A DNA stretch of 64,000 bases, from assembly GCF_013403865.1 (NCBI RefSeq), contig NZ_JABFDK010000001.1, positions 1,240,001 to 1,304,000 on the forward strand, given 5' to 3'. Of this stretch, positions 17,215 through 26,645 are shown piece after piece. The stretch comes from Winogradskyella costae (GTDB lineage Bacteria > Bacteroidota > Bacteroidia > Flavobacteriales > Flavobacteriaceae). Below the pieces are notes generated by a model. That model had not been told where the DNA came from and searched no databases. It saw nothing but the letters and a program-made list of their open reading frames with translations. The position numbers and the translations under genes are program-made. Position 1 is the stretch's first letter. The number at the start of each line of letters is the position of its first letter.

Positions 17215-18387
17215 ATGAAGATAGTTCAACAAAGTTTTAAGTTTTTAGCATTAGCAGTTTTGATGTTTTTTTCATCATCTATTTCAGCATTCAATGTTGG
17301 TGGAGATGGAGGTCAAGTTTCTGGTAAACAAGAGGTAGAGGAGTATATAGTTCATCACCTTAAAGATTCTCACGATTTTAATTTGTTTTCGTATACCGAT
17401 GATTCTGGTGAGCGTAAACATTTTGGTGTGGCGTTACCTGTAATTCTTTGGTCTTCTGAGGGATTAGTGACGTTTATGTCTTCTGAGTTTCACCATGATG
17501 ATAACGGCCAAGTTGTCGTTGAAAAAGACGGTCTTAAGTTTACAAAGATTCACTCAAAAATCTACGAACTAGAAAAAGGAGCAGCAGCGGTTAGTTTTGA
17601 TGCTGATCATCATGCAACGAATGCGTCTAAGGTTTTAGATTTTTCAATTACTAAAAGTGTCGTTGGAATCCTATTGATTGGGCTTTTAATGTTATTCTGG
17701 TTCTCTAGATTAGCAAAGCAATACAAGAAAAAACAAATTCCTACAGGTTTTGGTCGTATACTAGAGCCATTAGTACTTTACGTAAGAGACGAAATCGCAA
17801 GACCAAATATCGGAGAAAAGCACTACCGTAAATTTACAGGTTACCTATTAACAGTTTTCTTCTTTATATGGATATTAAACTTAGCAGGTTTAACACCATT
17901 AGGTTTTAACGTTACAGGTCAGTTAGCTGTTACAGCATGTTTAGCAATCTTTACGCTTATTATTTATACCGTAAGTGGTAATAAAGATTATTGGATGCAT
18001 ATTTTATGGATGCCAGGAGTACCAATTTTTGTAAAGCCAATATTAGCACTAATTGAATTAGTAGGTGCGTTTATTATTAAGCCATTCTCATTATTAGTAC
18101 GTTTGTTTGCAAACATTTCTGCAGGGCATATTGTCTTAATGAGTTTAATTGCTATTATGTTTACACTTAAAGAATCTTTAGGTGTCGTTGGTGCAACAAG
18201 CTTATCTTTTGTATTATCATTTTTTCTTTTATTAATCGAATTATTAGTAGCGTTTTTACAAGCGTATATTTTTACAATGTTATCGGCTTTATTTATTGGT
18301 ATGGCTGTAGCAGAACACGATCATGAGCACGATCATGATAATGAAATTACTTCGGACGTAGAAGACGTTAGAGGCGATTTTATTTAA
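17215..18387 (+). CDS. atpB: F0F1 ATP synthase subunit a
   Basis: 390 residues from the ATG at 17215. The N-terminus is a signal-peptide-like helix (MKIVQQSFKFLALAVLMFF) followed by a soluble domain of about 110 residues rich in His/Asp, then the usual membrane domain; this extended form is characteristic of Bacteroidota. The essential Arg lies in LLVRLFANISAGHIVLMS. The C-terminal tail is a His/Asp-rich segment (EHDHEHDHDNE), which might bind metal. An upstream frame to 17164 would read through the promoter, so it was rejected. Subunit a forms the proton half-channels beside the c-ring. Confidence 0.95.
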   Translation: MKIVQQSFKFLALAVLMFFSSSISAFNVGGDGGQVSGKQEVEEYIVHHLKDSHDFNLFSYTDDSGERKHFGVALPVILWSSEGLVTFMSSEFHHDDNGQVVVEKDGLKFTKIHSKIYELEKGAAAVSFDADHHATNASKVLDFSITKSVVGILLIGLLMLFWFSRLAKQYKKKQIPTGFGRILEPLVLYVRDEIARPNIGEKHYRKFTGYLLTVFFFIWILNLAGLTPLGFNVTGQLAVTACLAIFTLIIYTVSGNKDYWMHILWMPGVPIFVKPILALIELVGAFIIKPFSLLVRLFANISAGHIVLMSLIAIMFTLKESLGVVGATSLSFVLSFFLLLIELLVAFLQAYIFTMLSALFIGMAVAEHDHEHDHDNEITSDVEDVRGDFI

Positions 18388-18407
18388 TAAGAATTTTTTT
18401 AATTTAA

Positions 18408-18626
<219 letters not shown>

Positions 18627-18644
18627 GAACCAATTCAAATTTAC

Positions 18645-18686
18645 AAAAACACTATCCTGTAACGGTTGGTTACAGGGCGTGTTTTT
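18645..18686 (+). terminator. Attenuator-like hairpin between atpE and atpF
   Basis: The inner arms CCTGTAAC and GTTACAGG pair perfectly around GGTTG, and outer arms AAAAACAC and GTGTTTTT extend the stem after a small internal bulge. The last arm ends in five T. The form is that of an intrinsic terminator, but it lies inside the operon, so it is probably a partial terminator or an mRNA-processing or stability element. Confidence 0.75.
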
Positions 18687-18724
18687 AAATTAAAAAAAGA
18701 ATAACACCTAATTAGTTAAATAGG

Positions 18725-19225
18725 ATGGAAACATTATTAAACGATTTTTCACCAGGATTATTTGTAGTATCAACTATATTAATGTTAGCATTAATAGCAT
18801 TGATGGTGAAGTTTGCATGGAAACCAATTCTTGCATCATTAAGCGAAAGAGAAGAAGGGATCCAAGGTGCTTTAGACGCAGCTGAAAAAGCAAAACGCGA
18901 AATGGCAAATCTTCAAGCAGATAATCAAAGATTATTGCAAGAAGCAAGATTAGAAAGAGAAACAATGCTTAAAGAAGCTCGTGAGCTTAAAAGCAAAATG
19001 ATTGCAGATGCTGAAGCGGAAGCTAAAACGCAAGCAAATAAAATGATTGCACAAGCACAAGAAGCTATTACTAGTGAAAAGAAAGCAGCTATGGCAGAAT
19101 TAAAAAGTCATGTTGCAGGTTTATCTATAGAAATCGCTGAAAAAGTAGTGCGTAACGAATTATCTAATAAAGACAAACAACTAGAATTAGTTGAGTCTAT
19201 GTTAGGAGAAGCAACTTTAAACTAG
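18725..19225 (+). CDS. atpF: F0F1 ATP synthase subunit b
   Basis: 166 residues: one N-terminal transmembrane helix (about 10-28, LFVVSTILMLALIALMVKF) and a long Ala/Glu/Lys-rich amphipathic helix forming the peripheral stalk, with the usual WKPILASLSEREEGI junction. Length is standard. It is 98 nt after atpE (a gap holding the hairpin) and 6 nt before atpH. Confidence 0.96.
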   Translation: METLLNDFSPGLFVVSTILMLALIALMVKFAWKPILASLSEREEGIQGALDAAEKAKREMANLQADNQRLLQEARLERETMLKEARELKSKMIADAEAEAKTQANKMIAQAQEAITSEKKAAMAELKSHVAGLSIEIAEKVVRNELSNKDKQLELVESMLGEATLN

Positions 19226-19231
19226 TAAGAG

Positions 19232-19768
19232 ATGTCAGGATCAAGAGCGGCAATACGATATGCTAAAGCGGTTTTAAGCTTAGCAACAGATCAAAAATCT
19301 GCTGAGGTAGTAAATAGTGATATGAAATCAATCACTAACGCTATCGCAGGGAGTGAAGATTTAAATCAAATGCTTCAAAGTCCTGTAGTAAGATCTTCGG
19401 ATAAAAAAGCGGTATTATTAGCTGTCTTTAAAGATGCTAATGTAGCAACTACTAATTTATTCGATACTTTAATCACTAACAAAAGGTTAGCATTATTAAA
19501 TGAGGTAGCTTCAAGTTATATACATTTATATGATGAATTAAGAGGGAGCCAAGTAGCAACTGTTACAACGGCAATTCCACTTACTGAAGATTTAAAGACT
19601 AAAGTATTAGCTAAGGTTAAAGAACTTACAGGAAAAGACGCAGAAGTAGAAAATATTATAGATGAGAGCATTTTAGGTGGTTTCATATTAAGAGTAGGAG
19701 ATATTCAGTATAATGCTAGTGTTTCAAACAAACTCGATAAATTAAAAAGAGAATTTACATTAAATTAA
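19232..19768 (+). CDS. atpH: F0F1 ATP synthase subunit delta
   Basis: 178 residues; an N-terminal helical domain beginning SRAAIRYAKAVLSLA, the LFDTLITNKRLALLNEV segment, and the C-terminal ILGGFILRVGD motif of OSCP/delta. It links the peripheral stalk to the top of F1. The start is 6 nt after the atpF stop. A 55-nt gap to atpA holds an AGCTAAAAGCTAAA-like short repeat. Confidence 0.96.
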   Translation: MSGSRAAIRYAKAVLSLATDQKSAEVVNSDMKSITNAIAGSEDLNQMLQSPVVRSSDKKAVLLAVFKDANVATTNLFDTLITNKRLALLNEVASSYIHLYDELRGSQVATVTTAIPLTEDLKTKVLAKVKELTGKDAEVENIIDESILGGFILRVGDIQYNASVSNKLDKLKREFTLN

Positions 19769-19823
19769 TATAGTTTTAGATAAGCCCTAAAGGCTAACAG
19801 CTAAAAGCTAAAGACTAAAAGAG

Positions 19824-21404
19824 ATGGCAGAAGTAAAACCAGCTGAGATATCAGCAATCTTAAAACAACAACTTTCAGGTTTTGAAGCAGGTGCTTCATT
19901 AGACGAAGTAGGAACAGTATTAACTGTAGGTGATGGTATTGTACGTGCTTACGGATTAGCTAATGTGCAATATGGCGAATTAGTTGAATTTGATGGTGGT
20001 GCAGAAGGAATCGTACTTAACCTTGAAGAAGATAACGTCGGTATTGTATTGTTAGGGACTTCAGTAGGAATTAAAGAAGGTTCTACAGTTAAACGTACGG
20101 AACGTATCGCATCTGTAAAAGTAGGTGAAGGTATTGTTGGTCGTGTGGTTGATACTTTAGGAAATCCAATTGATGGTAAAGGACCAATAGCGGGTGAGAC
20201 TTATGAGATGCCTTTAGAGCGTAAAGCTCCAGGTGTTATCTATAGAGAGCCAGTAACTGAACCATTACAAACAGGTATTAAAGCTATTGATGCTATGATC
20301 CCAGTTGGTAGAGGACAACGTGAGTTGGTAATTGGTGACAGACAGACTGGTAAGACAGCCGTTTGTATCGATGCAATCTTAAATCAAAAAGAATTTTACG
20401 ATGCAGGTGAGCCTGTATATTGTATATATGTTGCTATTGGCCAAAAGGCTTCTACGGTAGCGTTAATCGCTAAAACTTTAGAAGAAAAAGGGGCTTTAGC
20501 ATACACAACAATAGTAGCTGCAAATGCATCAGATCCTGCTGCAATGCAAGTTTATGCACCTTTTACAGGAGCATCTATTGGTGAGTATTTTAGAGATACT
20601 GGTAGACCAGCTTTAATTGTATTTGATGATTTATCAAAACAAGCTGTTGCTTACCGTGAGGTATCTTTATTATTAAGACGTCCACCAGGACGTGAAGCTT
20701 ATCCTGGTGATGTATTTTATTTACACTCAAGATTATTAGAGCGTTCTGCAAAAATCATTAATAATGATGCTATTGCTAAAGAAATGAATGACCTTCCAGA
20801 TGTTTTAAAACCTTTAGTTAAAGGTGGTGGTTCATTAACAGCATTGCCAATTATTGAAACACAAGCAGGTGACGTTTCAGCATATATCCCAACTAACGTG
20901 ATTTCTATTACAGATGGTCAGATTTTCTTAGATGGTGATTTATTTAACTCTGGTGTTCGTCCAGCAATTAACGTGGGTATTTCTGTATCTCGTGTTGGTG
21001 GTAACGCTCAGATTAAATCAATGAAAAAAGTATCTGGTACATTAAAATTAGATCAAGCTCAGTACCGTGAATTAGAAGCGTTTGCTAAGTTTGGTTCAGA
21101 TTTAGATGCGGTTACTTTAAACGTAATTAATAAAGGTAAGCGTAACGTTGAAATCTTAAAGCAGGCACAAAATGATCCTTTCAAAGTAGAAGATCAAGTA
21201 GCTATCATTTATGCAGGTTCTAAAAACCTGTTAAAAGATGTTCCTGTTGAGAAAGTAAAGGAATTTGAACGCGATTATTTAGAGTTCTTAAATGCAAAGC
21301 ATAGAGAGACTCTAGATTTGCTAAAAGCAGGTAAATTAACTGACGAGGTTATTGATACACTTACAAGTGTAGCTAAAGATCTTTCAGGAAAGTACAGATC
21401 ATAA
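19824..21404 (+). CDS. atpA: F0F1 ATP synthase subunit alpha
   Basis: 526 residues, full length. The Walker A loop GDRQTGKTA lies at 171-179; the noncatalytic-site signature [14 protein letters not shown] and the arginine-finger region are intact. It assembles with subunit beta into the alpha3beta3 head. The codon choice looks like that of a highly expressed gene (many GGT, CGT and TTA codons). The beta and epsilon genes are not in the window; in many Bacteroidota atpDC form a separate operon. Confidence 0.98.
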   Translation: MAEVKPAEISAILKQQLSGFEAGASLDEVGTVLTVGDGIVRAYGLANVQYGELVEFDGGAEGIVLNLEEDNVGIVLLGTSVGIKEGSTVKRTERIASVKVGEGIVGRVVDTLGNPIDGKGPIAGETYEMPLERKAPGVIYREPVTEPLQTGIKAIDAMIPVGRGQRELVIGDRQTGKTAVCIDAILNQKEFYDAGEPVYCIYVAIGQKASTVALIAKTLEEKGALAYTTIVAANASDPAAMQVYAPFTGASIGEYFRDTGRPALIVFDDLSKQAVAYREVSLLLRRPPGREAYPGDVFYLHSRLLERSAKIINNDAIAKEMNDLPDVLKPLVKGGGSLTALPIIETQAGDVSAYIPTNVISITDGQIFLDGDLFNSGVRPAINVGISVSRVGGNAQIKSMKKVSGTLKLDQAQYRELEAFAKFGSDLDAVTLNVINKGKRNVEILKQAQNDPFKVEDQVAIIYAGSKNLLKDVPVEKVKEFERDYLEFLNAKHRETLDLLKAGKLTDEVIDTLTSVAKDLSGKYRS

Positions 21405-21413
21405 AGTTATAAG

Positions 21414-21449
21414 TTTAGAGTTATAAATAAGTTTATTTATAACTCTAAA
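21414..21449. repeat. Perfect 17-bp inverted repeat between atpA and atpG
   Basis: TTTAGAGTTATAAATAA (21414-21430) and its exact complement (21433-21449) are separated by two bases. No T-run follows directly. It starts 10 nt after the atpA stop codon, so the mRNA will carry a long A/U-rich hairpin there. Confidence 0.85.
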
Positions 21450-21467
21450 TTTTAATTATTAAACTAA

Positions 21468-21502
21468 TGTCACTCTGAGCTGATGCGAGGAGTCTTTATC
21501 AT
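21468..21502. repeat. Extragenic GTCACTCTGAGC-type repeat
   Basis: The segment containing GTCACTCTGAGCTGATGCGA and GGAGTCTTTATCA follows the wording of a very common flavobacterial intergenic repeat (GTCA[T/C]TCTGAGC...GAAGAGTCT). It lies 8 nt before the atpG start. No second copy was seen in this window; assignment rests on recall of other genomes. Confidence 0.5.
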
Positions 21503-21509
21503 ATAAAGA

Positions 21510-22370
21510 ATGGCGAATTTAAAGGAAATTAGAAACAGAATATCATCGGTATCATCAACGATGCAGATTACTAGTGCCATGAAAATGGTATCTGCTGCGA
21601 AGTTAAAGAAAGCCCAAGATGCTATTACAGCAATGCGTCCTTATTCTAATAAGTTAACGGAATTGCTTCAGAGTCTAAGTGCAACGTTAGATGAAGATTC
21701 TGGAAGTAAATATTCTGCTCAACGTGAAGTAGAAAACGTACTTTTAGTTGTTGTAACTTCTAATAGAGGTTTGGCTGGTGCATTTAATTCTAACATTATT
21801 AAGCAAGTAAATAGACTTACTAATGATACATATGCAGGCAAAGATGTTTCTTATTTAACAATAGGTAAGAAAGCAAATGATGCCTTCAAAAAAACGAATA
21901 AAGTTATTGCAAATAGAAGTGATTTGTATGAAGACTTAACGTTTGATAATGTTTCTGAAATAGCAGAAATGCTTATGGAAAAATTTGTTGCTGGTGAATT
22001 TGATAAAATTGAAATAGTTTATAATCACTTTAAAAACGCAGCGACACAAATTGTAATGACTGAGCAGTTCTTGCCAATTGTACCTGTCGAAAGTGATGAA
22101 AATGTTAATTTAGATTACGTTTTTGAACCTTCTAAGATAGAAATTGTTGAAGAATTAATCCCAAAGTCATTAAAGACTCAATTGTATAAAGGTATTAGAG
22201 ATTCTTTCGCGTCAGAGCATGGTGCACGTATGACGGCTATGCATAAAGCAACAGATAACGCAACTGAGTTAAGAGATCAACTAAAATTAACTTATAACAA
22301 AGCAAGGCAAGCTGCAATTACTAATGAGATTTTAGAGATTGTTGGTGGAGCTGAAGCTTTAAATAACTAA
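21510..22370 (+). CDS. atpG: F0F1 ATP synthase subunit gamma
   Basis: 286 residues. The conserved N-terminal helix MANLKEIRNRISSVSSTMQI and the C-terminal helix ending KARQAAITNEILEIVGGAEAL form the rotating coiled coil of F1; the central TSNRGLAGAFN segment is also typical. It is the last gene of this atp operon: a strong terminator follows 38 nt downstream. The 105-nt gap from atpA is filled by two repeat elements. Confidence 0.97.
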   Translation: MANLKEIRNRISSVSSTMQITSAMKMVSAAKLKKAQDAITAMRPYSNKLTELLQSLSATLDEDSGSKYSAQREVENVLLVVVTSNRGLAGAFNSNIIKQVNRLTNDTYAGKDVSYLTIGKKANDAFKKTNKVIANRSDLYEDLTFDNVSEIAEMLMEKFVAGEFDKIEIVYNHFKNAATQIVMTEQFLPIVPVESDENVNLDYVFEPSKIEIVEELIPKSLKTQLYKGIRDSFASEHGARMTAMHKATDNATELRDQLKLTYNKARQAAITNEILEIVGGAEALNN

Positions 22371-22407
22371 ACGACATCCTTAGTTTAAACTAAGAATTTT
22401 AATATAT

Positions 22408-22440
22408 AAAAACCTAACTTTAAATAGTTAGGTTTTTTTT
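22408..22440 (+). terminator. Intrinsic terminator of the atp operon
   Basis: AACCTAACT pairs with AGTTAGGTT, followed by eight or more T on the plus strand. Confidence 0.88.
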
Positions 22441-22504
22441 ATGCCTTCATGTAACATTTATAAGATTTGTATTTAAAAGGTAAATTGAATTAAAAATCAA
22501 TATC

Positions 22505-23347
22505 ATGAAAAATCTAAAAAGCGGACTGCTTATCCTAATACCTCTTGTTTCAGGATTTATGTACTCGCAACACACATCTTTTAATGTTAATATTACCGGA
22601 AATTAGAAATCCTATATTACTATTTCCTGACTTTAGCTTTCCTGGTATAGTATGGGAAGTGGCGGTTACAGAGCTTTCTAATACTCGTGATTGTCATGTT
22701 TTTACTTTTGCAGGCTTCGGTGATGTACCAGCAGTTAAAACCCCGTGGTTACCTAAAATTAAAGAGAAAGGATAACTTATATTTCTGATAACAATCTTAA
22801 AGAAATCACTTTAATTGGTCACAGTTCGGGTGGCACATTGAATTTATGATTAGGAGTCGATAATATGTTAGATTTAAAGACTATCATAATAGTTGATGCT
22901 CTACCTTCCATAGGCGCGCTTATGATGCCTAATTTTGATAGCAAAACGATTGTATATGATAATCGTTATAACGAACAGTTAATAGGTATGAGCGATGAAA
23001 ATTTTGAAGCTATGGCCGCTCAAATGGCGTCGGGAATGGTACTCAATGAAACTAAAAAAGAAATTATTAAGGACTAGATCGTTGAAACCGATAGAGAAAC
23101 TTATGTTTATGGCTATACCGATTTATTCAAATTAGATTTGAGAACTGATATTTCAAGAATTACTGTACCTGTAACTATACTTGCAGCTACAAAGCCTTAT
23201 GGATTATAAACCGTAAAAAAGACGAATGCAGATCAATACAAAAATCTTAAAAATTATGAAATTAAGTTTGCAGAAGAATCGGTACATTTTATAATGTTCG
23301 ACCAACCCAAGTGGTTACTAGAAGCTATTAAAATGGAATTAAAATAA
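22505..23347 (+). pseudogene. Alpha/beta hydrolase, broken by stops and frameshifts
   Basis: Reading across frames gives a complete exported alpha/beta hydrolase of about 280 residues: signal peptide (MKNLKSGLLILIPLVSGF), an oxyanion-side segment NPILLFPDFSFPGIVWE, the nucleophile elbow GHSSGG near 22820-22838, and the late catalytic-His region ESVHFIMFDQP near 23277-23310. It is interrupted by an in-frame TAG at 22604, a frameshift right after it, a TAA at 22773, a TGA at 22847, a TAG at 23075 and a TAA near 23207. Active-site motifs are still recognisable, so the decay looks fairly recent. The open frames 22545-22775 and 22865-23077 are fragments of this one gene. Confidence 0.85.
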
Positions 23348-23361
23348 GATTGAGGTCAGTG

Positions 23362-23709
23362 GAATTCGAAAAAATATATAAATATCCTAAAGTCATGCGC
23401 TTATGTATGGGAATTCAATGGGAATCAACCTCAAGCCAAAGATTCAACTCAAGAAGTGTTCATTAAGGTATGGGATAACTTGATATTACAAGAAGAGGCT
23501 TCAAACGCAATATATTTTGTACTCCAAGAATTCTTGTAAGTTATATCATTAGTGTTGCAATGCTTTTATCATTTTTTGAAACAGGACTTGCTAAAGGATT
23601 TTATATATACATCAAGGTATTAGGGTTAGTAATAATTACTGTAGGAGTTTTTTTAATTTATAAAAGAATTCAAAAAGAACTGTTTCAGATAAAGCAACTT
23701 ATGGGGTAA
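23362..23709 (+). pseudogene. Remnant of an ECF sigma factor fused to a membrane-protein remnant
   Basis: From 23362 one frame reads EFEKIYKYPKVMRLCMG and, after a +1 shift, FNGNQPQAKDSTQEVF then IKVWDNL: this is region 2 of an ECF sigma factor (the DxTQEVFIKVW pattern). Soon after, a third frame reads NIFCTPRILVSYIISVAML and a second hydrophobic helix, ending with IYKRIQKELFQIKQLMG and a TAA at 23707; this looks like a small two-helix membrane protein. Sigma regions 3-4 are gone, so an internal deletion joined the two. It lies 14 nt after the broken hydrolase, suggesting an old hydrolase-sigma-membrane operon. Confidence 0.7.
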
Positions 23710-23863
23710 ATAAGAGCTACAAATGAAATAGTTGATTGCATAAACCGAATTATATAGTATATTTCTTACTTTTAAAGTCTTTTGGTCTGATTATTATGAA
23801 TTTAAAAGGTATATTTTCATTATTTTTTCTATATTAGTCCTATCAAACTTAACCTATATTAGA

Positions 23864-24124
23864 ATGAAACTACTAAGAAGGGCGTCTTACGTCAGTGCTT
23901 TAGCTATTGTCTTGTCGCTAACATATCAATGTACTAATTCAAAAAACGAAACCTCTCCATTTGAATCTCCTACAGTTTTTAAAGTTGAACCAATTGTTTT
24001 ACAAGAAAGTTACGCTGGTATCAATGTTGCTGGCAATGGAAAAAATGGGGTAGCCGACAAAACCAGAGATATTAATGAAGTTACAGGCACACATTATGAA
24101 AACGGCCCCATCTTCTATAAATGA
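23864..24124 (+). CDS. Small putative lipoprotein, unknown function
   Basis: 86 residues with a signal ending in LTYQC (Cys23). The mature part is short and polar with no recognised domain. Just before the stop another frame opens (APSSINDDTLSTVVAFTKEY, ending near 24169), and it continues about as plausibly as the annotated ending, so the gene may have a frameshift near 24105 and an older C-terminus about 15 residues longer. It lies between two decayed genes and a terminator, so it may be a survivor of the same decaying locus. Confidence 0.5.
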   Translation: MKLLRRASYVSALAIVLSLTYQCTNSKNETSPFESPTVFKVEPIVLQESYAGINVAGNGKNGVADKTRDINEVTGTHYENGPIFYK

Positions 24125-24193
24125 CGATACATTGTCAACGGTTGTTGCTTTTACAAAGGAATATAAATAGTATATACTATTCAAAAACATATT

Positions 24194-24226
24194 AAAAAGT
24201 CTTGCTAAATAAGTAAGACTTTTTTT
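24194..24226 (+). terminator. Intrinsic terminator after the small lipoprotein gene
   Basis: AAAAAGTCTTGCT pairs with AGTAAGACTTTTT with a run of T after the stem. Confidence 0.8.
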
Positions 24227-24350
24227 GTTAAAAATTAGAGTAACATTCTATACTTTACAACTATGTTGATGCGTTCTAGTAATCACGGATACAAATAGCT
24301 AATCTTTTAAGATTATTTCAATACTTTTGAGCTAAATTAACACCATAAAT

Positions 24351-25811
24351 TTGAGCGGATTCAAATCACTTTTTAAACAAACATTTATTTACGGCTTAGC
24401 AACTGTGCTACCGAGAATGTTGAGTTTTATATTGGTGCCTCTTTATACGGATCCAAAGGTGTTGTCGGTTGAAGAATACGGTCGTGTGTCTTTCATCTTC
24501 GCTTATTTTGTATTATTTAATGTTGTTTTGGCCTATGGTATGGAAACTGCATTTTTTAGGTTTTTTAATAAGGAGGATAGTCAAGATCAAGTAACGAGTA
24601 CATCTGCAATTTCATTAATCGTAAGCTCCTTTGCCTTATTAGGAATTGCTTTTTTATTTAGAAATCAGATTTCAACACTCATCAATATAGAACTTCAGTA
24701 TCTCAATTTAGTATTTATCATTTTACTGTTAGATGCTTTGGTCATTATTCCATTTGCTTGGTTACGCGCGACAGCTCGACCAATGCGATACGCTATAATT
24801 AAGATATTAAACGTTGCTGTTAATCTTGGACTCAATGTTTTCCTCTTATTATATTTAAAGGATTTAGCGGATGGTCATTCTGTTTTTGACCCTATTTATA
24901 AACCTAATTTCGAAATCAGTTACATTTTTATTTCCAACTTAATTGCAAGTGGGCTAACACTTCTTATATTACTTCCTTTCTACGCTCAAATTAAATTGAA
25001 GTTCGATACTGTGCTATGGAAAAAAATGATGCGTTATGCCATGCCTGTGCTTATTGCAGGAATGGCCTATTCGGTTAACGAAACCTTTGATCGTATTCTA
25101 TTAGATTATCTATTAGATCCTGCTGTAGCCGAAAAACAAGTAGGTATGTACGCTGCGTGCTATAAGCTAGCGTTATTTATGACGTTGTTTGCCACTGCCT
25201 TTCGTTTAGGAATAGAACCTTACTTTTTTAGCCATTCTAAATCTGAGAATCCACAGAAGAATTATGCGAGAATCTTGGAGTATTTTGTAGCCTTTGGTTC
25301 AGTGATTTTTTTAAGTGTTGTGGTTTTTGCAGATGTTTTAAAACCTTTTATCATTCGCAGTGAAGCGTATTACGAAGCCATGTGGATTGTACCTTTTATA
25401 CTCTTAGCTAATTTTTGTTTGGGCATATATCACAACCTTTCAGTGTGGTATAAAATAACCGATAGGACGAAGTTTGGTGCTTATATTTCAATATTCGGTG
25501 CTATTACGACTTTAGTGTTAAATTATGTATTAATTCCTGTTATTGGTTTTAAAGGTTCAGCGATTGCAACTCTTTCAGCCTATTTAATAATGATGTTGTT
25601 ATCCTTTTATTACGGAAAAAAATACTATCCAATTCCTTACAATATCAAAAAGATAGTACTGTATTTTGGGCTTTCAACAGCATTTTCAATGCTATACTTC
25701 TATGTTTTTAGAGGAAATTATGTTATTGGAATTGGTGCATTAATCGTATTTTTAACCCTTGTTTTTCAGCTTGAGAAAAAAGAGTTGAGGCATTTATTAA
25801 AAAGAAATTAA
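24351..25811 (+). CDS. Oligosaccharide flippase family protein (MOP superfamily)
   Basis: 486 residues with about 14 transmembrane helices and the N-terminal pattern FKQTFIYGLATVLPRMLSFI of Wzx/MurJ-like polysaccharide flippases. It would move lipid-linked glycan across the inner membrane. The start is a TTG at 24351; no in-frame ATG is found before the first helix and a stop blocks upstream extension. The next gene (dut) is 32 nt downstream on the same strand, and a sugar nucleotidyltransferase lies 3 genes on. The particular glycan is not known. Confidence 0.88.
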   Translation: MSGFKSLFKQTFIYGLATVLPRMLSFILVPLYTDPKVLSVEEYGRVSFIFAYFVLFNVVLAYGMETAFFRFFNKEDSQDQVTSTSAISLIVSSFALLGIAFLFRNQISTLINIELQYLNLVFIILLLDALVIIPFAWLRATARPMRYAIIKILNVAVNLGLNVFLLLYLKDLADGHSVFDPIYKPNFEISYIFISNLIASGLTLLILLPFYAQIKLKFDTVLWKKMMRYAMPVLIAGMAYSVNETFDRILLDYLLDPAVAEKQVGMYAACYKLALFMTLFATAFRLGIEPYFFSHSKSENPQKNYARILEYFVAFGSVIFLSVVVFADVLKPFIIRSEAYYEAMWIVPFILLANFCLGIYHNLSVWYKITDRTKFGAYISIFGAITTLVLNYVLIPVIGFKGSAIATLSAYLIMMLLSFYYGKKYYPIPYNIKKIVLYFGLSTAFSMLYFYVFRGNYVIGIGALIVFLTLVFQLEKKELRHLLKRN

Positions 25812-25843
25812 CCTGTTTTTAGCACAGTGAATACACTTAGTTT

Positions 25844-26278
25844 ATGAAAATTAAAATAATCAATAAATCCAATCACGACTTACCGCATTACGAAACCATT
25901 GCATCTGCTGGTATGGATTTACGCGCTAACTTATCAGAATCTAGAATTTTAAAACCTTTAGAACGTAGTATTGTAGGTACTGGTTTGTATATAGAATTAC
26001 CGGTTGGTACAGAAGCACAAGTAAGACCGAGAAGTGGGTTAGCCGCTAAAAAAGGAATAACGGTATTAAATGCACCTGGAACTATAGATGCCGATTACAG
26101 AGGAGAAATAGGCGTGATTTTAGTGAATTTATCCAACGAAAATTTTGAAATTAACAATGGAGAACGCATCGCACAACTAGTCATCGCCAAACATGAACGT
26201 GCAGAATGGATAGATTCTATAGAATTATCTGATACCGATAGAGGAGAAGGTGGTTTTGGAAGCACGGGAGTTGGATGA
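25844..26278 (+). CDS. dut: dUTP diphosphatase
   Basis: 144 residues with all trimeric dUTPase motifs in order: AGMDLRA (motif 1), [11 protein letters not shown] (2), [15 protein letters not shown] (3), ERIAQLVI (4) and the C-terminal P-loop-like [10 protein letters not shown] (5). It hydrolyses dUTP to dUMP, keeping uracil out of DNA and feeding thymidylate synthesis. Length is standard. The stop is followed within 5 nt by the hairpin that precedes the GIY-YIG gene. Confidence 0.97.
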   Translation: MKIKIINKSNHDLPHYETIASAGMDLRANLSESRILKPLERSIVGTGLYIELPVGTEAQVRPRSGLAAKKGITVLNAPGTIDADYRGEIGVILVNLSNENFEINNGERIAQLVIAKHERAEWIDSIELSDTDRGEGGFGSTGVG

Positions 26279-26281
26279 CCA

Positions 26282-26301
26282 ATTCTCGCGAACGCGGGAA
26301 T
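26282..26301. repeat. Hairpin before the GIY-YIG gene
   Basis: ATTCTCGCG and CGCGGGAAT form an imperfect 9-bp stem with a 2-nt centre. It is followed by TCTCAG and 17 nt later by the GIY-YIG ATG. A degenerate relative lies at 13272-13293. Confidence 0.6.
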
Positions 26302-26317
26302 CTCAGAATAAAATAGC

Positions 26318-26635
26318 ATGAAATATTGGTATGTCTATATAATGGCAAACAAGCCAAATGGAGTAATTTATATAGGAGTAACAGATAATATTGAAGAAAG
26401 AGTAAAAGAACATAAGTTAAAAGTTTATCCTAAATCATTTACTGCAAAGTATAATTGCGATAAGTTAGTTTATTTTGAAGAGTTTGAAAATGGAAAAGAA
26501 GCTGAAAAGCGTGAAAAAAACTTTAAAAAATGGAAAAGAGTTTGGAAAGTTGAATTAATAGAAGAAATGAATCCAAGTTGGTCTGATTTAAGTACCAACT
26601 GGAATTTGAATTTTAATAAAATTAGAGATAAATAG
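26318..26635 (+). CDS. Small GIY-YIG nuclease-superfamily protein
   Basis: 105 residues, a stand-alone GIY-YIG domain: YWYVYIMANKPNGVIYIGVT carries both tyrosine motifs, followed by the Arg in ERVKEHK, a lysine-rich helix and EAEKREKNFKKWKR. This is the small YhbQ/UPF0213-like type, whose cellular role is not settled. The gene is framed by palindromes: 26282-26301 just before it and 26682-26695 after it. In flavobacteria such genes occur in several copies per genome next to similar hairpins as far as I recall, so it may travel as a small cassette. Confidence 0.9.
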   Translation: MKYWYVYIMANKPNGVIYIGVTDNIEERVKEHKLKVYPKSFTAKYNCDKLVYFEEFENGKEAEKREKNFKKWKRVWKVELIEEMNPSWSDLSTNWNLNFNKIRDK

Positions 26636-26645
26636 ATAGAGTCCT

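Noticed and set aside
26318..26635. Homing endonuclease in an intron
   Set aside because: Only the GIY-YIG domain is present, with no DNA-binding extension, and no host gene is interrupted.
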